A stretch of 64,000 nt of DNA from JBHYGK01 sp051859045 (GTDB taxonomy: Bacteria; Pseudomonadota; Gammaproteobacteria; Xanthomonadales; Xanthomonadaceae). Positions 1-8,064 of this stretch are shown here, one piece after another. The notes beneath the pieces are model-generated. The model was not told the DNA's origin, did no database searches, and saw nothing but the letters and a program-made list of their open reading frames with translations. How positions within the stretch are numbered: the stretch's first letter is position 1; the number at the start of each line of letters is the position of its first letter. The stretch is taken from contig JBHYGK010000001.1 of NCBI GenBank assembly GCA_051859045.1, forward strand, positions 1-64,000, in the 5' to 3' direction. Made by a program: the position numbers and the translations under genes.

Positions 1-504
1 GCCGGCCAGCGGCGCCAGCGCGCGCGGCGCCGGCGCGGGCGCGGCCTGCATCAGCGCGCCCCACTGCGCCGCCCAGCCCTCGCGCCGGCGCAGGCCGCGC
101 ACGACGCCGTGCTGGCGCGGCTCGTGCCAGGGCAGGCCGCGGCCGCGGGCCCAGGCCGCCACCGCGCGATCGCGGGCGAAGGTCCAGCCGTTGCCGGTCT
201 CCTGGTGCGACCACAGCGCGGCCGGCGGGTGCGTGCCCGCGAGCGCCTCGAGCACCGCCACCGCGTCGCCGGCGCGCACCACCAGCGGCTGGCCGAGCCC
301 GGCCAGGGCCTCGCGCAGCGATAGCAGGCTCTCGCGCACGAACGCCCACTGCCGCGGCGACGCGTCGGGCTGCCGCCACAGGGCGGGCTCGAGGATGTAC
401 AGGGGCAGCACCGGACCGCGCGCGGCCGCCTCGGCCAGCGGGACGTGGTCGTGCACGCGCAGGTCGCGCTTGAACCACACGTACTGGATCGACCCTTCGC
501 CCAT
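1..504 (-). CDS. Cryptochrome/photolyase family protein, N-terminal part (cut by left edge)
   Basis: Only the first 168 codons are present and no stop is met before base 1. The ATG at 504 opens the motif YVWFKRDLRVHDH (residues 8-20), the usual start of the alpha/beta antenna-chromophore domain of photolyases. ETGNGWTFARD (102-112) and HEPRQHGVVRG (127-137) fit the linker region of the cryptochrome/photolyase family. These enzymes use FAD and blue light to split UV-induced pyrimidine dimers, or act as light sensors. The FAD-binding helical domain lies outside the window, so the substrate class (CPD, 6-4 or cryptochrome) cannot be decided. Confidence 0.8.
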   Translation of the reverse strand, partial: MGEGSIQYVWFKRDLRVHDHVPLAEAAARGPVLPLYILEPALWRQPDASPRQWAFVRESLLSLREALAGLGQPLVVRAGDAVAVLEALAGTHPPAALWSHQETGNGWTFARDRAVAAWARGRGLPWHEPRQHGVVRGLRRREGWAAQWGALMQAAPAPAPRALAPLAG

Positions 505-562
505 GCCGCGCAGGCTGGCGCGCGGGCGGTCCCGGCGCCGTGAAGCGCGGGCCGCGTCCGGC

Positions 563-1333
563 TCAGCCCGCCGGCGGCGGGCGGCGGAAGGGCAGCACCA
601 CGCCGCGCTCGGGCGGCGTCGGTCCGCGCCACAGCACCGGCACGTCGGACGGCGCGTCGTGCTCGAGGCCCTCGGCGACGCGCGCGGCCTCGGCGGCCTC
701 CTCGATCTCCCAGCTGTAGGCCAGCCGCGCGGGCGGCGGGTCGAGGCGGCGCCAGGCGATCGCCGCGACCAGGCCCATCAGCGCGCCCGCGGCGTGCATC
801 TCCCAGCTCACCCGCGGCATCCCGGGCAGCACGGTGAACAGCATCCCGCCGTAGAGGAACAGCGCGATCAGGCTGCCCGCGATCGCCGCGCGGTCGCGCC
901 GCAGCACGCCGGCCAGCGCCACGAACACCATCAGCCCGTGGCCGAGGCCGCTGGCGCCGAGGTGCAGGTTGGGCCGCGCGAAGGTCCACGCCAGCAGGGT
1001 GCCGCCGAGCCAGAGCAGCGGCAGCATCCTCGCCGAGGCCTTCGGGTACAGGCCCAGGGCGAGGGTGCCGAGGATCAGGGTCGGCAGCGCGTTCGAGAAC
1101 AGATGGGCGGTGTCGGCGTGCAGCAGCGGCGCGGTCAGCACGCCGACGAGCCCGGCCAGGTCGCGCGGGCGCAGGGCCAGCGCGTCGAACGGGCCCCACA
1201 GGGTCTGCGCGAGGTGGATCCAGCCCAGCAGCATCACGAACGCGCCGGAGACCAGCGCGCCCCGCCGCAGCTGGCGGGCGCGGGCCCGGCGGTCGGCCTG
1301 CAGGCCTTCGGGGGAGGTGGTGGTGGCGTCCAT
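563..1333 (-). CDS. Rhomboid family intramembrane serine protease
   Basis: The 256-residue protein has about six hydrophobic segments between residues 27 and 195. The rhomboid landmarks are in order: HLFSN (77-81) in an early membrane segment, the GASG nucleophile motif with Ser128, and His180 in the MHAAGALMG helix, together forming the Ser-His dyad. Rhomboids cut single-pass membrane proteins within the bilayer; the substrate is unknown here. The tail after residue 200 is soluble and acidic, then Pro/Arg-rich. It lies downstream of the photolyase start on the same strand but need not be cotranscribed with it. The family is clear; the biological role is not. Confidence 0.88.
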   Translation of the reverse strand: MDATTTSPEGLQADRRARARQLRRGALVSGAFVMLLGWIHLAQTLWGPFDALALRPRDLAGLVGVLTAPLLHADTAHLFSNALPTLILGTLALGLYPKASARMLPLLWLGGTLLAWTFARPNLHLGASGLGHGLMVFVALAGVLRRDRAAIAGSLIALFLYGGMLFTVLPGMPRVSWEMHAAGALMGLVAAIAWRRLDPPPARLAYSWEIEEAAEAARVAEGLEHDAPSDVPVLWRGPTPPERGVVLPFRRPPPAG

Positions 1334-1383
1334 CGCCCCGGTCTGGGGGCGGGGCGCGTCGGCTGCAAGCCCGCGGGGCGGGC

Positions 1384-1406
1384 CCGGCCCCGGGCGCCGG
1401 GGCCGG
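1384..1406 (-). terminator. Hairpin just after the terC gene
   Basis: A perfect 10-bp GC stem (CCGGCCCCGG paired with CCGGGGCCGG) with a 3-base loop lies 6 bases beyond the terC stop on the minus strand. No U-run follows, which is common for this GC content, so termination efficiency is uncertain. Confidence 0.45.
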
Positions 1407-1412
1407 CCGGGA

Positions 1413-2408
1413 TCAGGCCTGCGGCGCGGGCGGCTCGTCGCCGCCGCCGCCGTCCGCGGCGGCCTTGGGCATCAGCAGGCTCAGCACCATCGAGCCGCCG
1501 ATCACCAGCACCACCACGCCCAGCGCCCAGCCCACCGGGATCTTCCAGATGTCGACCAGCATCATCTTGCTGCCGATGAAGATCAGCACGATCGCCAGGC
1601 CGTAGTTGAGCAGGTGGAAGCGGTCGGCCATCGCGGCCAGCAGGAAGAACAGCGCGCGCAGGCCGAGCACCGCGAACACGTTGGAGGTGAGCACGATGAA
1701 GGGGTCGGTGGTGATCACGAAGATCGCCGGGATCGAGTCGACCGCGAAGATCACGTCGGTGACCGCGATCATCGCCATCACCAGCACCAGCGGGGTGTAG
1801 TGGCGGACGCCGTCGATCATCACCGAGAGCTTGGCGCCGTGGTACTCGCGGGTGAGCTTGAGGTGGCTGGAGAGCCAGCGCAGCACGCCGGAGTTCTCGA
1901 GGTCGGGCTCGTCGCCCGCCGACCACAGCAGCTTGCCGCCGGTGAACAGCAGGAACGCGCCGAAGACGTAGAGGATCCAGTGGAACTGGGCCACCAGCGC
2001 CGCGCCGATGAAGATCATGATCGCGCGCAGCACGATCGCGCCGATGACGCCGAAGATCAGCACCTTCTGCTGCTGGATCGGCGGCACCGCGAAGTAGTTG
2101 AACAGCACCAGGAACACGAAGATGTTGTCCACCGCCAGCGCCTTCTCCAGCGCGTAGCCGGTGAGGAACTTCAGCGCGAGGTCGTTCGCCTCGGCCTGGG
2201 TGTGGTCCGGGCTGTGGCCCAGGTACCACCACAGCCAGCCGTTGAAGGCGAAGGCCAGGAAGATCCAGAACGCGCTCCAGCCCAGCGCCTCGCGGGTGCC
2301 GACCTTGTGCGCGCCCTTGGCCTTGAGCATGAACAGGTCCACGCACAGGGCGAGGATCACGAACACGGTGAAGGCGGTCCAGAGGAGCGGGGTGCCGATG
2401 GTCTGCAT
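1413..2408 (-). CDS. TerC/Alx family inner-membrane metal exporter
   Basis: The protein has 331 residues with seven to nine membrane helices and a cytoplasmic loop around residues 165-205, as in the TerC/Alx family. Conserved acidic family motifs are present: EKALAVDNIFVFL (about 88-100) and AVTDVIFAVDSIPAIF in the second half, whose buried Asp residues are thought to handle Mn2+ or related cations. E. coli Alx and its relatives export Mn2+ and respond to alkaline pH. The start at 2408 lacks a clear Shine-Dalgarno. The upstream gene is divergent and the two may share one palindromic -10 box at 2546-2556. The metal specificity is inferred from family only. Confidence 0.87.
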   Translation of the reverse strand: MQTIGTPLLWTAFTVFVILALCVDLFMLKAKGAHKVGTREALGWSAFWIFLAFAFNGWLWWYLGHSPDHTQAEANDLALKFLTGYALEKALAVDNIFVFLVLFNYFAVPPIQQQKVLIFGVIGAIVLRAIMIFIGAALVAQFHWILYVFGAFLLFTGGKLLWSAGDEPDLENSGVLRWLSSHLKLTREYHGAKLSVMIDGVRHYTPLVLVMAMIAVTDVIFAVDSIPAIFVITTDPFIVLTSNVFAVLGLRALFFLLAAMADRFHLLNYGLAIVLIFIGSKMMLVDIWKIPVGWALGVVVLVIGGSMVLSLLMPKAAADGGGGDEPPAPQA

Positions 2409-2545
2409 GCGATGGGGGGTCCGGGACGGGCTGCGCGACGCCGGGGCGCCGGCGGTGGCCGGTGCCTGGGCGGCGAGGGGCGAAGGGCTCGCGATGCGCG
2501 GGTCGGGCCGATCGGCGGGAGTCCCCCGTCAAGCGCCGCGCGCCC

Positions 2546-2556
2546 GGTATCATACC
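2546..2556. promoter_or_regulatory. Palindromic -10 box between terC and rlmI
   Basis: GGTATCATACC reads as TATCAT on the plus strand and TATGAT on the minus strand. The plus hexamer (2548-2553) ends 6 bases before the rlmI ATG, so transcription would begin at or within a base of the start codon (leaderless mRNA). The minus hexamer would give terC a leader of roughly 130 bases. I see no good -35 box on either side. Confidence 0.5.
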
Positions 2557-2559
2557 CGG

Positions 2560-3735
2560 ATGAACGCCATCCATGACCTGCCGGCCGTCCGGCTCAAGAT
2601 CGAGCGCCGCTCGAACCATCCCTGGATCTTCCAGAAGATGGTCGAGAAGCCGCCCACCAAGCCCCGCCCCGGCAGCATCGTGGACATCCACGAGCGCGAC
2701 GGGCGCTGGGTCGGCCGCGGCTTCTACAACGGCCACTCGCGCATCAGCCTGCGCGTGCTCACCGAGGACGCCGACGAGGCCATCGACGAGGCCTGGTTCC
2801 ACCGCAAGATCGCCCAGGCCGTGGCCCTGCGCCGCGAGACCCTGCGCCTGGACGAGGTCAGCGACGGCTGGCGCGTGTTCCATTCCGAGGGCGACGGCAT
2901 CTCCGGCCTGGTCGTGGACCGCTACGCCGACCTGCTGGTGGTGGAGTTCTTCTCCGCCGGCGCGTACCGCCACCGCGAGTGGATCTACGCCGCGCTCTCG
3001 GCGCAGTTCCCGGGCTGCCGCTTCTACTCCTTCGCCGAGGAGCACGTGCAGAAGCAGGAGAGCTTCGACTTCCGCCTGCCCGAGCCGCCCGAGCCCGCCA
3101 CCATCACCGAGCACGGCGTGAAGTTCCGCGCCGACCCGGGCAGCGCGCACAAGACCGGCTTCTTCGCCGACCAGCGCGAGAACCGCGAGTACCTCGCCCG
3201 CTTCGCGCGCGGCAAGCGCGTGCTCGACCTGTGCTGCAACACCGGCGGCTTCGCGGTGTACGCCAAGGCCCGCGGCGAGGCGTCGGAGGTGGTCGGCATC
3301 GACATCGACCAGGACGTGCTCGACATCGCCGAGCGCAACGCGCGCATGAACCAGGCGCGGATCAAGTGGGTGCAGTCCGACATCTTCCCCTGGCTGCGCG
3401 ACGCCGCGGCCCGCGCCGACCTCTACGACGTGGTCATCCTCGACCCCGCGAAGATGACCCGCGACCGCGAGCAGGTGATCCCGGCGCTGAAGAAGTACCT
3501 CGACATGAACAAGCTGGCGCTGGGCGTGGTGAAGCCCGGCGGCATCTTCCTGACCTGCTCGTGCACCGGCCTGGTCAGCGAGGAGCAGTTCCTCGACATG
3601 CTGCGCCGCGCGGCGTTCTACGCCGGGCGCACCGTGCAGGTGCTGAAGGTGTCGGGCGCCGGCCCGGACCACCCGTTCATGGCCCACGTGCAGGAGAGCC
3701 GCTACCTCAAGGCGGTGTTCTGCCGGGTCGAGTGA
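2560..3735 (+). CDS. rlmI: RlmI-like 23S rRNA (cytosine-5) methyltransferase
   Basis: The 391-residue protein matches the RlmI/class I rRNA methyltransferase layout. An N-terminal PUA-like domain covers about residues 8-75. The family signature GSAHKTGFFADQRENR (194-209) precedes the SAM-binding motif VLDLCCNTGGF (221-231). DPAK (295-298) and TCSCTG (332-337) follow; one of the Cys in the last motif is the expected nucleophile. E. coli RlmI makes m5C1962 in 23S rRNA. The ATG at 2560 is chosen because it begins the conserved domain and sits 6 bases after a TATCAT box. Longer in-frame upstream sequence would run into terC and is not conserved-looking. The exact target base is inferred. Confidence 0.85.
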   Translation: MNAIHDLPAVRLKIERRSNHPWIFQKMVEKPPTKPRPGSIVDIHERDGRWVGRGFYNGHSRISLRVLTEDADEAIDEAWFHRKIAQAVALRRETLRLDEVSDGWRVFHSEGDGISGLVVDRYADLLVVEFFSAGAYRHREWIYAALSAQFPGCRFYSFAEEHVQKQESFDFRLPEPPEPATITEHGVKFRADPGSAHKTGFFADQRENREYLARFARGKRVLDLCCNTGGFAVYAKARGEASEVVGIDIDQDVLDIAERNARMNQARIKWVQSDIFPWLRDAAARADLYDVVILDPAKMTRDREQVIPALKKYLDMNKLALGVVKPGGIFLTCSCTGLVSEEQFLDMLRRAAFYAGRTVQVLKVSGAGPDHPFMAHVQESRYLKAVFCRVE

Positions 3736-3751
3736 CCCCGCGGGCGGCGGC

Positions 3752-4840
3752 TCAGCGGCCGCCGTCCTCCGCGTCGGCGGGCGGCGCGTCGTCGCCCTCG
3801 GCCTCGGCCTCGCCCTCGTCGATCTCGTCGAAGAACTCGTCGTCGAGGTAGGCCGGCACGGCCTGCTGCTGGGCGGGCTGCTCGTTGATCCGCTCGCGCA
3901 CCGAGCTCGGCAGCGCGCGCAGCACGCCGCGGCGCAGCGAGCCCTCGGCGCGGTCGTTGATCTGGTAGTCGCGGCGCTGGATCCACGCGTCGCGCATCAG
4001 CGCGTACGGGTCCTGCGCGCCCTCGTTGAAGCCCTCGATGCCGAACAGGCGCACGCGCAGGTCCACCAGCGACAGCACCTGCAGCGGGTAGCGGACCGAA
4101 TCGTCGTTGATCTGGTTGATCGGGCCGATCGTGGCGGTCTCGGCCACGCTGCCGCCGAGGTCGCGGATGGTGCGCGGGCCCATGAACGGCACCACGATGT
4201 AACGCGAGCGGCGCCAGCCCCAGGTGGCGAGGGTCTGGCCGAAGTCCTCGTCGTGCATCGGGAGGTTGGCGTCGGTGGCCGGGTCGAGCACGCCGCCCAG
4301 GCCGAGGGTGGCGTTGAGCAGGAAGCGCCCGGTGGCCTGGCCGGCCTCCTTGGGATGGCCCTGCAGCAGCAGGTTCACCGCCGCCACCGGCTGGCCGAGG
4401 TTGTTGAAGAAGTTGCTGACGCCGGTGCGGACCGGGCTCGGCACCACGCGCTGGTAGCCGCGCGCCACCGGCGCGATCACGGCGCGGTCGAGGCGGTCGT
4501 TGAAGGCGAACACGCGGCGGTTGGTGCGCTCCCAGGGGTCGAACGTCCAGGCGTCGGGGCGCGCGATCGAGGCCGGGGGCGGGCCGGCCGCGGGCGGCGC
4601 GGCGGCCGGGGCGTCGGCGGTGCCCGCGGCGTCCACGGTGCCCGCGGCGTCCACGGCGTCCACGGCGTCCACGGGCGCGATGTCCGCGGGCGCGCCGGCC
4701 TCGACCGCCGGCGCGGCCCCGGCGACCACGGCGGTCGCGTCGGCCTCGGCCTCCGCGGACGGGGCGCGCCCGGCGCAGCCGGCGGCCAGCAGGGCCAGCA
4801 GCACGAGGCTGGAGCGGGACAGGAGGCGGGTCGTCGACAT
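3752..4840 (-). CDS. mlaA: MlaA outer-membrane phospholipid-removal lipoprotein (VacJ)
   Basis: The 362-residue protein starts with a lipoprotein signal ending LLAAGC (lipidated Cys22). After a low-complexity Ala/Asp/Val linker (about 23-95) comes the MlaA domain, with DPWERTNRRVFAFND near its start and LPMHDEDFGQTLATWG in the middle. MlaA sits in the outer membrane with porins and removes mislocalised phospholipids from the outer leaflet, passing them to MlaC. It is the last gene of the mla operon; mlaB ends 8 bases upstream of its start. The C-terminal tail (about 330-360) is very acidic. The linker is encoded by tandem repeats and is longer than in E. coli MlaA (about 250 residues). Confidence 0.92.
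   Translation of the reverse strand: MSTTRLLSRSSLVLLALLAAGCAGRAPSAEAEADATAVVAGAAPAVEAGAPADIAPVDAVDAVDAAGTVDAAGTADAPAAAPPAAGPPPASIARPDAWTFDPWERTNRRVFAFNDRLDRAVIAPVARGYQRVVPSPVRTGVSNFFNNLGQPVAAVNLLLQGHPKEAGQATGRFLLNATLGLGGVLDPATDANLPMHDEDFGQTLATWGWRRSRYIVVPFMGPRTIRDLGGSVAETATIGPINQINDDSVRYPLQVLSLVDLRVRLFGIEGFNEGAQDPYALMRDAWIQRRDYQINDRAEGSLRRGVLRALPSSVRERINEQPAQQQAVPAYLDDEFFDEIDEGEAEAEGDDAPPADAEDGGR
4620..4673. repeat. Tandem repeat in the MlaA linker
   Basis: Two exact 18-base units (GTGCCCGCGGCGTCCACG) are followed by two 9-base units (GCGTCCACG). On the minus strand they encode a Val-Asp-Ala-rich run (DAVDAVDAAGTVDAAGT). The frame is preserved because every unit is a multiple of three, so repeat number could change linker length without breaking mlaA. 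Confidence 0.85.
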
Positions 4841-4848
4841 CGGCGGGC

Positions 4849-5127
4849 TCAGGCGGTGGGGGGCGCGGTGGGGGTCAGGCGGTAGGCCGTGCAGAGGTCG
4901 GCGAAGGCTGCCGGGGCATGCGTGACGGGCGCGGCTGGAGTGCCGCGCCCGGCCAGCTCGAGCACCAGCGCCAGGCCGGCCGTGTCGAGCGCGGTGGCGC
5001 CCGCGAGGTCGACGCCGCGCACCGGGCCGGCCGGCAGCGCGCGCCACAGCGCGGCCACCTCGGCGCGCAGCAGAGCGCCGTGCAGCTGCACGACGCCGTC
5101 CACCACGCGCACGCCGGCCGCGGCCAT
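4849..5127 (-). CDS. mlaB: MlaB STAS-domain protein
   Basis: This 92-residue cytoplasmic protein is a single STAS domain. The segment DLAGATALDTAGLALVLELA (about 40-59) has the conserved Asp/Thr region that in MlaB contacts the MlaF ATPase and is required for activity of the MlaFEDB complex. It lies between mlaC (3 bases upstream) and mlaA (8 bases downstream), which fixes the assignment despite low sequence complexity. Confidence 0.85.
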   Translation of the reverse strand: MAAAGVRVVDGVVQLHGALLRAEVAALWRALPAGPVRGVDLAGATALDTAGLALVLELAGRGTPAAPVTHAPAAFADLCTAYRLTPTAPPTA

Positions 5128-5130
5128 GGC

Positions 5131-5778
5131 TTACTCGCCCGCCGGCTGCAGGCGGCCGGCGCGCAGGTCCTCGGTGACCTGGGCCAGGGTGCGGGTGCGC
5201 AGCGCCTCGTCGAACTGGGTGCGGAAGGTCTGCACGTAGCTGATGCCTTCGACCGCGACGTCGAACACCTTCCACTCGCCGCCGGCCTGGTGCAGGTAGT
5301 AGTCCACCGGCACCGGCGAGCCCGAGCGGCGCAGCACGCGGGTCTTCACCTGCATGATCCGGCCGCCGCGCAGCGCGGTCTCGCCGTCGACGGCGATGTT
5401 CACGTCGGCGTCGACGTCGACCAGCGCGGTGCCGTAGCGGCGCATCAGGTTGCCGGCCAGCGCGTCGGCGAAGGCGCGCAGCTCGGCCTCGTCGGCGCCG
5501 CGGCCGTGGCGGCCCAGCACCAGGCGCGCGGAGTAGACGTTGTCGAACACGCGCTCGAGCTCGCCGGTCACGAAGGCCTGCAGGGCCTCGGGGCTGGCGC
5601 GGAACTCCTCGCGGCGCGACTGCAGCGTGCCGAGCACGCGCTCGGTGGTGGCCTGCACGACGGCGCTGGGGGTGGTGGCGGGGGCGGTCGCGGCGGCGGC
5701 GGCCTGGGCCGCGGCGTCGGTGGCCGGGAAGGCCGCGCCGAGGGTCAGCGCGAGGGCGAGGGCGAGGGTCTTGGTCAT
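5131..5778 (-). CDS. mlaC: MlaC periplasmic phospholipid shuttle
   Basis: The protein has 215 residues with a Sec signal peptide (hydrophobic to about residue 20, cleavage near the AAAQA run) and one MlaC/Ttg2D domain. Family features include the helix with FVTGELERVFDN and the later beta strands VPVDYYLHQAGGEWKVFDV and GISYVQTFRTQF. MlaC carries phospholipid between MlaA and the MlaFEDB complex in the inner membrane. The ATG at 5778 overlaps the mlaD stop by one base (TGATG). A GTG one codon earlier (5781) is also possible and would add a single residue. Confidence 0.92.
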   Translation of the reverse strand: MTKTLALALALTLGAAFPATDAAAQAAAAATAPATTPSAVVQATTERVLGTLQSRREEFRASPEALQAFVTGELERVFDNVYSARLVLGRHGRGADEAELRAFADALAGNLMRRYGTALVDVDADVNIAVDGETALRGGRIMQVKTRVLRRSGSPVPVDYYLHQAGGEWKVFDVAVEGISYVQTFRTQFDEALRTRTLAQVTEDLRAGRLQPAGE

Positions 5779-6293
5779 CACGGGAGCTCCGGGCCGAGCA
5801 CGTCGGCGTCCGAGGGGGCGGCGTCCGGGGCGGCCGGGGCGTCGCTGTTGAAGAGGTAGCGGCTGATCAGGTCCTCGAGGACCACCGCGCCCTGGGTGAA
5901 GGTGATCTCGTCGCCGTCGGCCAGCAGCTCCGGGTCGCCGCCGGGGCTCAGGCCGATGTAGCGCTCGCCGAGCAGGCCGGCGGTGAGCACCTTGGCGCCG
6001 GTGTCGGCCGGGATCTCGAAACGGCGGTCGATGGCCAGCGTGGCCACGGCGTCGTAGGTGACCGGGTCGAGGTCGACCCGCGACACCGCGCCGACGGCGA
6101 CGCCGCCGATCTTCACCGGCGCGCCGACCCGCAGCTCGCCGACGTTGGCGAAGCGCGCGGTCAGCTCCAGGCGGTCGCCGCCGAGGCCGATCTTGCCGTT
6201 GGTGGTGGCGAAGGCCAGCACCAGCAGGGTGGCGAAGGCCAGCAGCAGGAACACGCCGACCGACAGCTCGAGGCGGGGATTGGAAGGGGTCAT
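5778..6293 (-). CDS. mlaD: MlaD MCE-domain protein
   Basis: This 171-residue protein has one N-terminal membrane anchor (about 10-30) followed by an MCE domain (about 38-117), with VGAPVKIGGVAVGAV and GLLGERYIGLSPGG as the recognisable blocks. MlaD forms a hexameric ring that channels phospholipid between MlaC and the MlaE permease. The C-terminal region after residue 140 is Asp/Pro-rich. It is translationally coupled to mlaC by a TGATG overlap and starts 18 bases after mlaE. Confidence 0.93.
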   Translation of the reverse strand: MTPSNPRLELSVGVFLLLAFATLLVLAFATTNGKIGLGGDRLELTARFANVGELRVGAPVKIGGVAVGAVSRVDLDPVTYDAVATLAIDRRFEIPADTGAKVLTAGLLGERYIGLSPGGDPELLADGDEITFTQGAVVLEDLISRYLFNSDAPAAPDAAPSDADVLGPELP

Positions 6294-6311
6294 GCGATCA
6301 GGCCCGTGGGG

Positions 6312-7055
6312 TCAGGACGCGAACAGCAGCGCGCTGAGGATGAAGTTGAACATGAGCACCAGCAGCGAGGCGTTGACGACCGCGCGGGTGGTGGCGATCG
6401 AGGTGCCCTCGATGGTGGGCTCGGCGTGGAAGCCGACGTAGGCCGCGACCAGCGCGGTGGTGCCGCCGAACACCGCGGCCTTGATGAAGGCCACGCCGAA
6501 GTCCTCGAGCAGGTCGACGGAATTGGTGAGCGAGCTCCAGAAGTAGCCCGCGTCGACGCCCAGCACGTGCACCGCCTCGAGGTAGCCGGCGGCCACCGCG
6601 AAGCTGCAGAAGAAGCCGGTCAGCAGCGGTACGCACAGCACCGCCGCCCAGAAGCGCGGGCTGACCACGCGGGCCACCGGGTCGATCGCCATCAGCGACA
6701 GCGCCGAGATCTGGTCGGTGGCGCGCATCAGGCCCAGCTCGGCGGCGATCGAGCTGCCGGCGCGGCCGACGAACAGCAGCGCGGTCAGCACCGGGCCCAG
6801 CTCGCGGTACAGCGACAGGCCCAGCAGGGTGCCGAGGGAGTTGGTGGCGCCGAAGGTGCTCAGGGTGCGGAAGCCCTGCAGCGTCATCACCAGCCCCACG
6901 AAGGCGCCGCCGACCGCGATGATCGGCAGCGACCGGCCGCCGATGGCGTGGATCTGGCGCAGCAGCTCCGCCCGGAACGCCCGGTTGGGCGTGGAGGCGC
7001 GCAGCACCGCCCACAGGAACAGGCCGGCATGGCCCAGGCCGCGCAGCGCGCTCAT
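6312..7055 (-). CDS. mlaE: MlaE inner-membrane permease
   Basis: The 247-residue protein has five or so membrane helices typical of MlaE/YrbE permeases. Family blocks include GGAFVGLVMTLQGF, the LYRELGPVLTALLFVGRAGS segment and the IDPVARVVSPRFWA block. It forms the membrane core of the MlaFEDB lipid transporter. Its ATG (7055) overlaps the mlaF stop in an ATGA arrangement. Longer in-frame sequence upstream lies inside mlaF and is not used. Confidence 0.93.
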   Translation of the reverse strand: MSALRGLGHAGLFLWAVLRASTPNRAFRAELLRQIHAIGGRSLPIIAVGGAFVGLVMTLQGFRTLSTFGATNSLGTLLGLSLYRELGPVLTALLFVGRAGSSIAAELGLMRATDQISALSLMAIDPVARVVSPRFWAAVLCVPLLTGFFCSFAVAAGYLEAVHVLGVDAGYFWSSLTNSVDLLEDFGVAFIKAAVFGGTTALVAAYVGFHAEPTIEGTSIATTRAVVNASLLVLMFNFILSALLFAS

Positions 7056-7852
7056 GCCAGGGCCTCCGCGCGCTTGGGCGCGGCGTCGAACGGGATCGGG
7101 CCGTCGGGCTCGCCGCGCAGGAACTGCACCAGCAGCGGGTCGGTGCTGGCCTGCAGCGCGGCCGGCGTGCCGTCGAAGACGATCCCGCGGTTGGCGACGA
7201 CCAGCACGCGGTCGGCGATCGGCAGGGTCTCGTGGACGTGGTGGGTCACGATGATGCTGGTCAGCCCGAGGGTGCGGTTGAGGCGCTGGATCAGGCTGAC
7301 GATGACCCCGGAGGCGATCGGGTCGAGCCCGGTCAACGGCTCGTCGTACAGCATCACCGGCGGGTCGAGCGCGAGCGCGCGGGCCAGCGCGGCGCGGCGC
7401 GCCATGCCGCCGGAGAGCTCGCGCGGGAACAGGCCCGCGGCGGCGCGCAGGCCGACGGCGTTGAGCTTCATGTCGACCACCCGCGCCAGCACCGGGGCCG
7501 GCAGCTTCGCGTGCGCCTCCAGCGGCAGCGCCACGTTGCCGGCCACCGTGAGGTCGGTGAGCAGCCCGTTGCCCTGCAGCAGCACGCCGATCGACTTGCG
7601 CAGCTCGAGCAGCGCGCGGACGTCGCGGGTGGGCACCGGGCGGCCCAGCACCTCGACGGTGCCGGCGACGGGCGCGAGCTCGCCGGTGATCGCCGCGAGC
7701 AGGGTGGACTTGCCGGTGCCCGACGGGCCGAGGATGGCCGTGATCGCGCCGCGCGGGACGTCGAAGGAGACGTCCTCGAGGATCGTGCGACCGCCGCGGT
7801 CCACGCGGACACGGTCGAGGCGCACGGCGGGGGCGGGAGGAGCCTGGGTCAT
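7052..7852 (-). CDS. mlaF: MlaF ATPase of the phospholipid transporter
   Basis: This 266-residue ABC ATPase has Walker A GPSGTGKST (42-50), signature LSGGM (146-150), Walker B VMLYDE (166-171) and a switch His in IVTHHVHE. The LSGGMARRAALARAL signature with Met-Ala after the glycines is characteristic of MlaF/Ttg2A. It powers MlaFEDB and is the first gene of the operon. The short C-terminal tail (about 250-266) is where MlaF proteins contact MlaB. The 212 bases upstream must hold the operon promoter, but I could not place it confidently. Confidence 0.93.
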   Translation of the reverse strand: MTQAPPAPAVRLDRVRVDRGGRTILEDVSFDVPRGAITAILGPSGTGKSTLLAAITGELAPVAGTVEVLGRPVPTRDVRALLELRKSIGVLLQGNGLLTDLTVAGNVALPLEAHAKLPAPVLARVVDMKLNAVGLRAAAGLFPRELSGGMARRAALARALALDPPVMLYDEPLTGLDPIASGVIVSLIQRLNRTLGLTSIIVTHHVHETLPIADRVLVVANRGIVFDGTPAALQASTDPLLVQFLRGEPDGPIPFDAAPKRAEALA

Positions 7853-8064
7853 GCTCGGGGGGTCGTTCCGGGACGCGGGAGGATGCTGGATCAGGGCTGA
7901 ACAGCGCCCTCACCGGCGCGCAGTGTGGCAGATGGCGGCGCGCGCGGCCGGCCGGCGGGGCCGCATCCGCGCGGGATTCTGCATTGCAGGGTCGCGGCTC
8001 ACGCGGCCCATGCGCCGGCCCGGGCAGGCTTGCCCCCCCGAACGTCCCGCCCGTGAGGCCCCGC

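Noticed and set aside
2409..2545. Possible yybP-ykoY manganese riboswitch before terC
   Set aside because: Alx/TerC-type genes often carry one, but I could not find its conserved sequence blocks in the minus-strand leader. A covariance-model search would be decisive.
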